Positions 4,948 to 6,742 of a stretch of DNA of 6,742 bases are shown piece by piece; position 1 is the first letter of the stretch, and each line of letters opens with the position of its first letter. The notes beneath the pieces are model-generated. The model was not told where the DNA came from and made no database searches. It saw only the letters and a list, made by a program, of their open reading frames with translations. This DNA comes from UBA1367 sp040268355 (GTDB lineage Bacteria > Actinomycetota > Coriobacteriia > Coriobacteriales > Atopobiaceae), in the NCBI GenBank assembly GCA_040268355.1, contig JAWRIT010000078.1, forward strand, positions 1 to 6,742, in the 5' to 3' direction. The translations under genes were made by a program, and so were the position numbers.

Positions 4948-6683
4948 ACCTCATCATCGACGGGCGCTACGTCACCGTGCCCGAGCACACCACCATCCTT
5001 GACGCCGCTTCCCAGGCGGGCGTCAAGATCCCGACGCTGTGCTACCTCAAGGACCTCAACGAGATCGGCGCGTGCCGGGCGTGCGTCGTGGAGATCGAGG
5101 GCATCGACCAGCTGGTCGCCGCCTGCAACAACGTCGTGCTCGACGGCATGATCGTGCGCACCAACAGCCCCAAGGTGCGCCTCGCGCGCAAGCGCAACGT
5201 GGAGTTTCTGCTCTCGCAGCACGACTCCGAGTGCACGAGTTGCGTGCGCAGCGGCAACTGCACGCTGCAGAGCGTGGCCAACGACCTCGGCATCACCACG
5301 CTGCCCTACGAGAAGCACCTGCCGAACCAGCCATGGCCGGTCGACTTCCCCCTCATTCGCAACAACGACAAGTGCATCAACTGCCTGCGATGCATCCAGG
5401 TGTGCGAGAAGATGCAGGCCACGGGCGTGTGGGACCTCACCAACCGCGCCGCGCACACCAGCGTGGGCGTGGCGGGCGCCCGTACGATCGAGGCGTCCGA
5501 CTGCGCGCTTTGCGGCCAGTGCATCACGCACTGTCCCACCGGCGCCCTGCGCGAGCGCGACGACACCGACCGCGTCTTCGAGGCGCTGGCTAATCCCGCG
5601 AAGACCGTGGTCATCCAGGTGGCGCCCGCCGTGCGCACCGCATGGGGAGAGCCGCTCGGACTCTCGCGCGAGGAGGCGTCGGTGGGCCGCATGGTGGCGA
5701 CGCTGCGTCGGATCGGCTTCGACTACGTCTTTGACACCGACTTCTCCGCCGACCTCACCATCATGGAGGAGGGCAGCGAGCTGCTCGATCGCCTGGCGCA
5801 TCCCGAGCACGGTCCGCTGCCCATGTTCACGAGCTGCTGTCCGGGCTGGGTCCGCTACCTCAAGAGTCACTATCCCGCGCTCACGCCCAACCTCTCCACG
5901 AGCAAGTCGCCCCACCAGATGTTCGGCGCCACGCTCAAGAGCTGGTGGGCGGAGCGCGTAGGCGTGGACCCGCATGACGTGTTTCTGGTCTCCGTCATGC
6001 CGTGCCTGGCAAAGAAGGCCGAGATCGACGAGCCCAACCAGAACGACGCCTGCGGGGACCCAGACGTGGACGTGTCACTGACGGTGCGCGAGATGTGCCG
6101 GATGGTCAAGGCCGAGCACCTGGACCCGCGCTCGCTCGACGACGAGCCCTTCGACCAGCCGCTGGGCATCGCGACCGGCGCCGGGCACATCTTCGGCGCG
6201 ACCGGCGGCGTCATGGAGGCCGCGCTGCGCACCGCGCACTTCCTGGTGACGGGCGCCAATCCCGACCCGGACGCCTTCAGCGACGTGCGTGGCATGAAGG
6301 GCTGGAAGGAGTGCACCTTTGACATGGGCGGCACCCCGTTGCGCGTGGCCATCGCGAGCGGTCTCGCCAACACCCACCAGCTGCTCGAGGCGCTGCAGGC
6401 GGGCGAGGTCTCCTACGACTTCATCGAGATCATGGCCTGCCCCGGCGGCTGCGCCGGTGGCGGCGGCCAGCCCATCCACGACGGATGCGAGCTGGCAGAG
6501 GAGCGCGGTGACATCCTGTGGACGATGGATGCCGCGAGCGAGCTGCGCTTCAGTCACGAGAACCCGTCGATCAAGCTCGTCTATGGCGAGTTCTTCGGCG
6601 AGCCGCTCTCCGAGCGTGCCGAGGAGCTGCTGCACACCGATCACTTTGGCTGGGAGATGCCGCTGGCACCAGCGGGACGCTGA
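4941..6683 (+). CDS. hydA: [FeFe]-hydrogenase, M3-type catalytic subunit (probable group A2, GltD-linked)
   Basis: This 580-residue cytosolic enzyme catalyses reversible H2 formation or oxidation. The domains in order are a plant-type [2Fe-2S] (Cys34, Cys45, Cys48, Cys62), a His-Cys3 [4Fe-4S] (His94, Cys98, Cys101, Cys107), two ferredoxin-type [4Fe-4S] clusters (Cys145/148/151/155 and Cys188/191/194/198), the H-cluster domain, and a C-terminal small-subunit-like segment. All three H-cluster signatures are intact: L1 'TSCCPGW' (297-303), L2 'MPCLAKKAE' (353-361) and L3 'EIMACPGGCAGGGGQP' (496-511). The ligands are Cys300, Cys355, Cys500 and Cys504. The proton-relay residues of Clostridium CpI have counterparts at Cys299, Glu277, Glu280 and Ser319. 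No Tat or Sec signal is present. Length and architecture match CpI (about 574 residues). It is translationally coupled to the GltD-like flavoprotein gene, its likely electron partner. Maturation would need HydE, HydF and HydG encoded elsewhere. The group A2 assignment is inferred from the neighbour gene; catalytic competence is strongly supported by the motifs. Confidence 0.96.
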   Translation: MVNLIIDGRYVTVPEHTTILDAASQAGVKIPTLCYLKDLNEIGACRACVVEIEGIDQLVAACNNVVLDGMIVRTNSPKVRLARKRNVEFLLSQHDSECTSCVRSGNCTLQSVANDLGITTLPYEKHLPNQPWPVDFPLIRNNDKCINCLRCIQVCEKMQATGVWDLTNRAAHTSVGVAGARTIEASDCALCGQCITHCPTGALRERDDTDRVFEALANPAKTVVIQVAPAVRTAWGEPLGLSREEASVGRMVATLRRIGFDYVFDTDFSADLTIMEEGSELLDRLAHPEHGPLPMFTSCCPGWVRYLKSHYPALTPNLSTSKSPHQMFGATLKSWWAERVGVDPHDVFLVSVMPCLAKKAEIDEPNQNDACGDPDVDVSLTVREMCRMVKAEHLDPRSLDDEPFDQPLGIATGAGHIFGATGGVMEAALRTAHFLVTGANPDPDAFSDVRGMKGWKECTFDMGGTPLRVAIASGLANTHQLLEALQAGEVSYDFIEIMACPGGCAGGGGQPIHDGCELAEERGDILWTMDAASELRFSHENPSIKLVYGEFFGEPLSERAEELLHTDHFGWEMPLAPAGR

Positions 6684-6742
6684 CCGTCGGATTCGCCCAC
6701 CGCGCGGGCCCCTTCTCGCGTGGTGACAGGACGCCCCTCGTG
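6684..6742. other. Downstream non-coding end of window
   Basis: The 59 bases after the hydrogenase stop codon carry no recognisable gene start. CACCGCGCG (6699-6707) can partly pair with CGCGTGGTG (6717-6725) through a bulge, but no U run follows, so I do not call a terminator. Whether the operon continues beyond the window cannot be decided. Confidence 0.4.

Noticed and set aside
4704..5975. Open frame antisense to the flavoprotein/hydrogenase junction
   Set aside because: It spans parts of two well-supported genes and shows no motifs; it is a GC-bias artefact.
6699..6725. Terminator after the hydrogenase gene
   Set aside because: The possible stem needs a bulge and is followed by ACAGGACGCC with no U run; the evidence is too weak.

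Overview
The window reads as chromosomal DNA from a GC-rich anaerobic actinobacterium. My best guess is the class Coriobacteriia (an Olsenella, Atopobium or Collinsella relative). This rests on three things: strong GC bias in the coding regions, an ATP-type PEP carboxykinase, and an anaerobic M3-type [FeFe]-hydrogenase paired with a GltD-like flavoprotein. It is inference from gene content and base composition; no rRNA or other taxonomic marker is present.

Layout. The left edge (1-61) holds a run of at least 17 C and a GC-rich hairpin just downstream of a minus-strand gene. That gene (62-940, minus) encodes an aldose 1-epimerase (galactose mutarotase-like) family protein. A 304-bp divergent intergenic region (941-1244) carries the leaders of both flanking genes, several small dyad sequences, and an AT-richer promoter-like patch. 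pckA (1245-2897, plus) is a complete, catalytically intact ATP-dependent PEP carboxykinase. It is closed by a textbook intrinsic terminator (2939-2981). After a leader with a GC-rich stem-loop come two tightly coupled plus-strand genes, 3124-4947 and 4941-6683, overlapping by 7 bp. The last 59 bases carry nothing I can assign.

How the genes work together. The two right-hand genes form the interesting unit. The first encodes a 607-residue iron-sulfur flavoprotein that fuses only the C-terminal [4Fe-4S] domain of a NuoF/HydB-type subunit to a complete GltD/NfnL-type FAD plus NAD(P)H oxidoreductase. The second encodes a complete [FeFe]-hydrogenase with all accessory clusters, all H-cluster ligands and the proton-path residues known from Clostridium CpI. 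Together they predict a two-subunit, pyridine-nucleotide-linked hydrogenase in which electrons enter through the GltD-type FAD site rather than the usual NuoF FMN site. This matches the 'group A2' (GltD-linked) class of [FeFe]-hydrogenases, whose physiological reaction is, to my knowledge, not well defined. pckA would fit the same fermentative lifestyle (PEP/oxaloacetate interconversion with ATP gain), but the terminator separates it from the hydrogenase unit. No hydrogenase maturases (HydE, HydF, HydG) and no NuoE-like subunit lie in the window.
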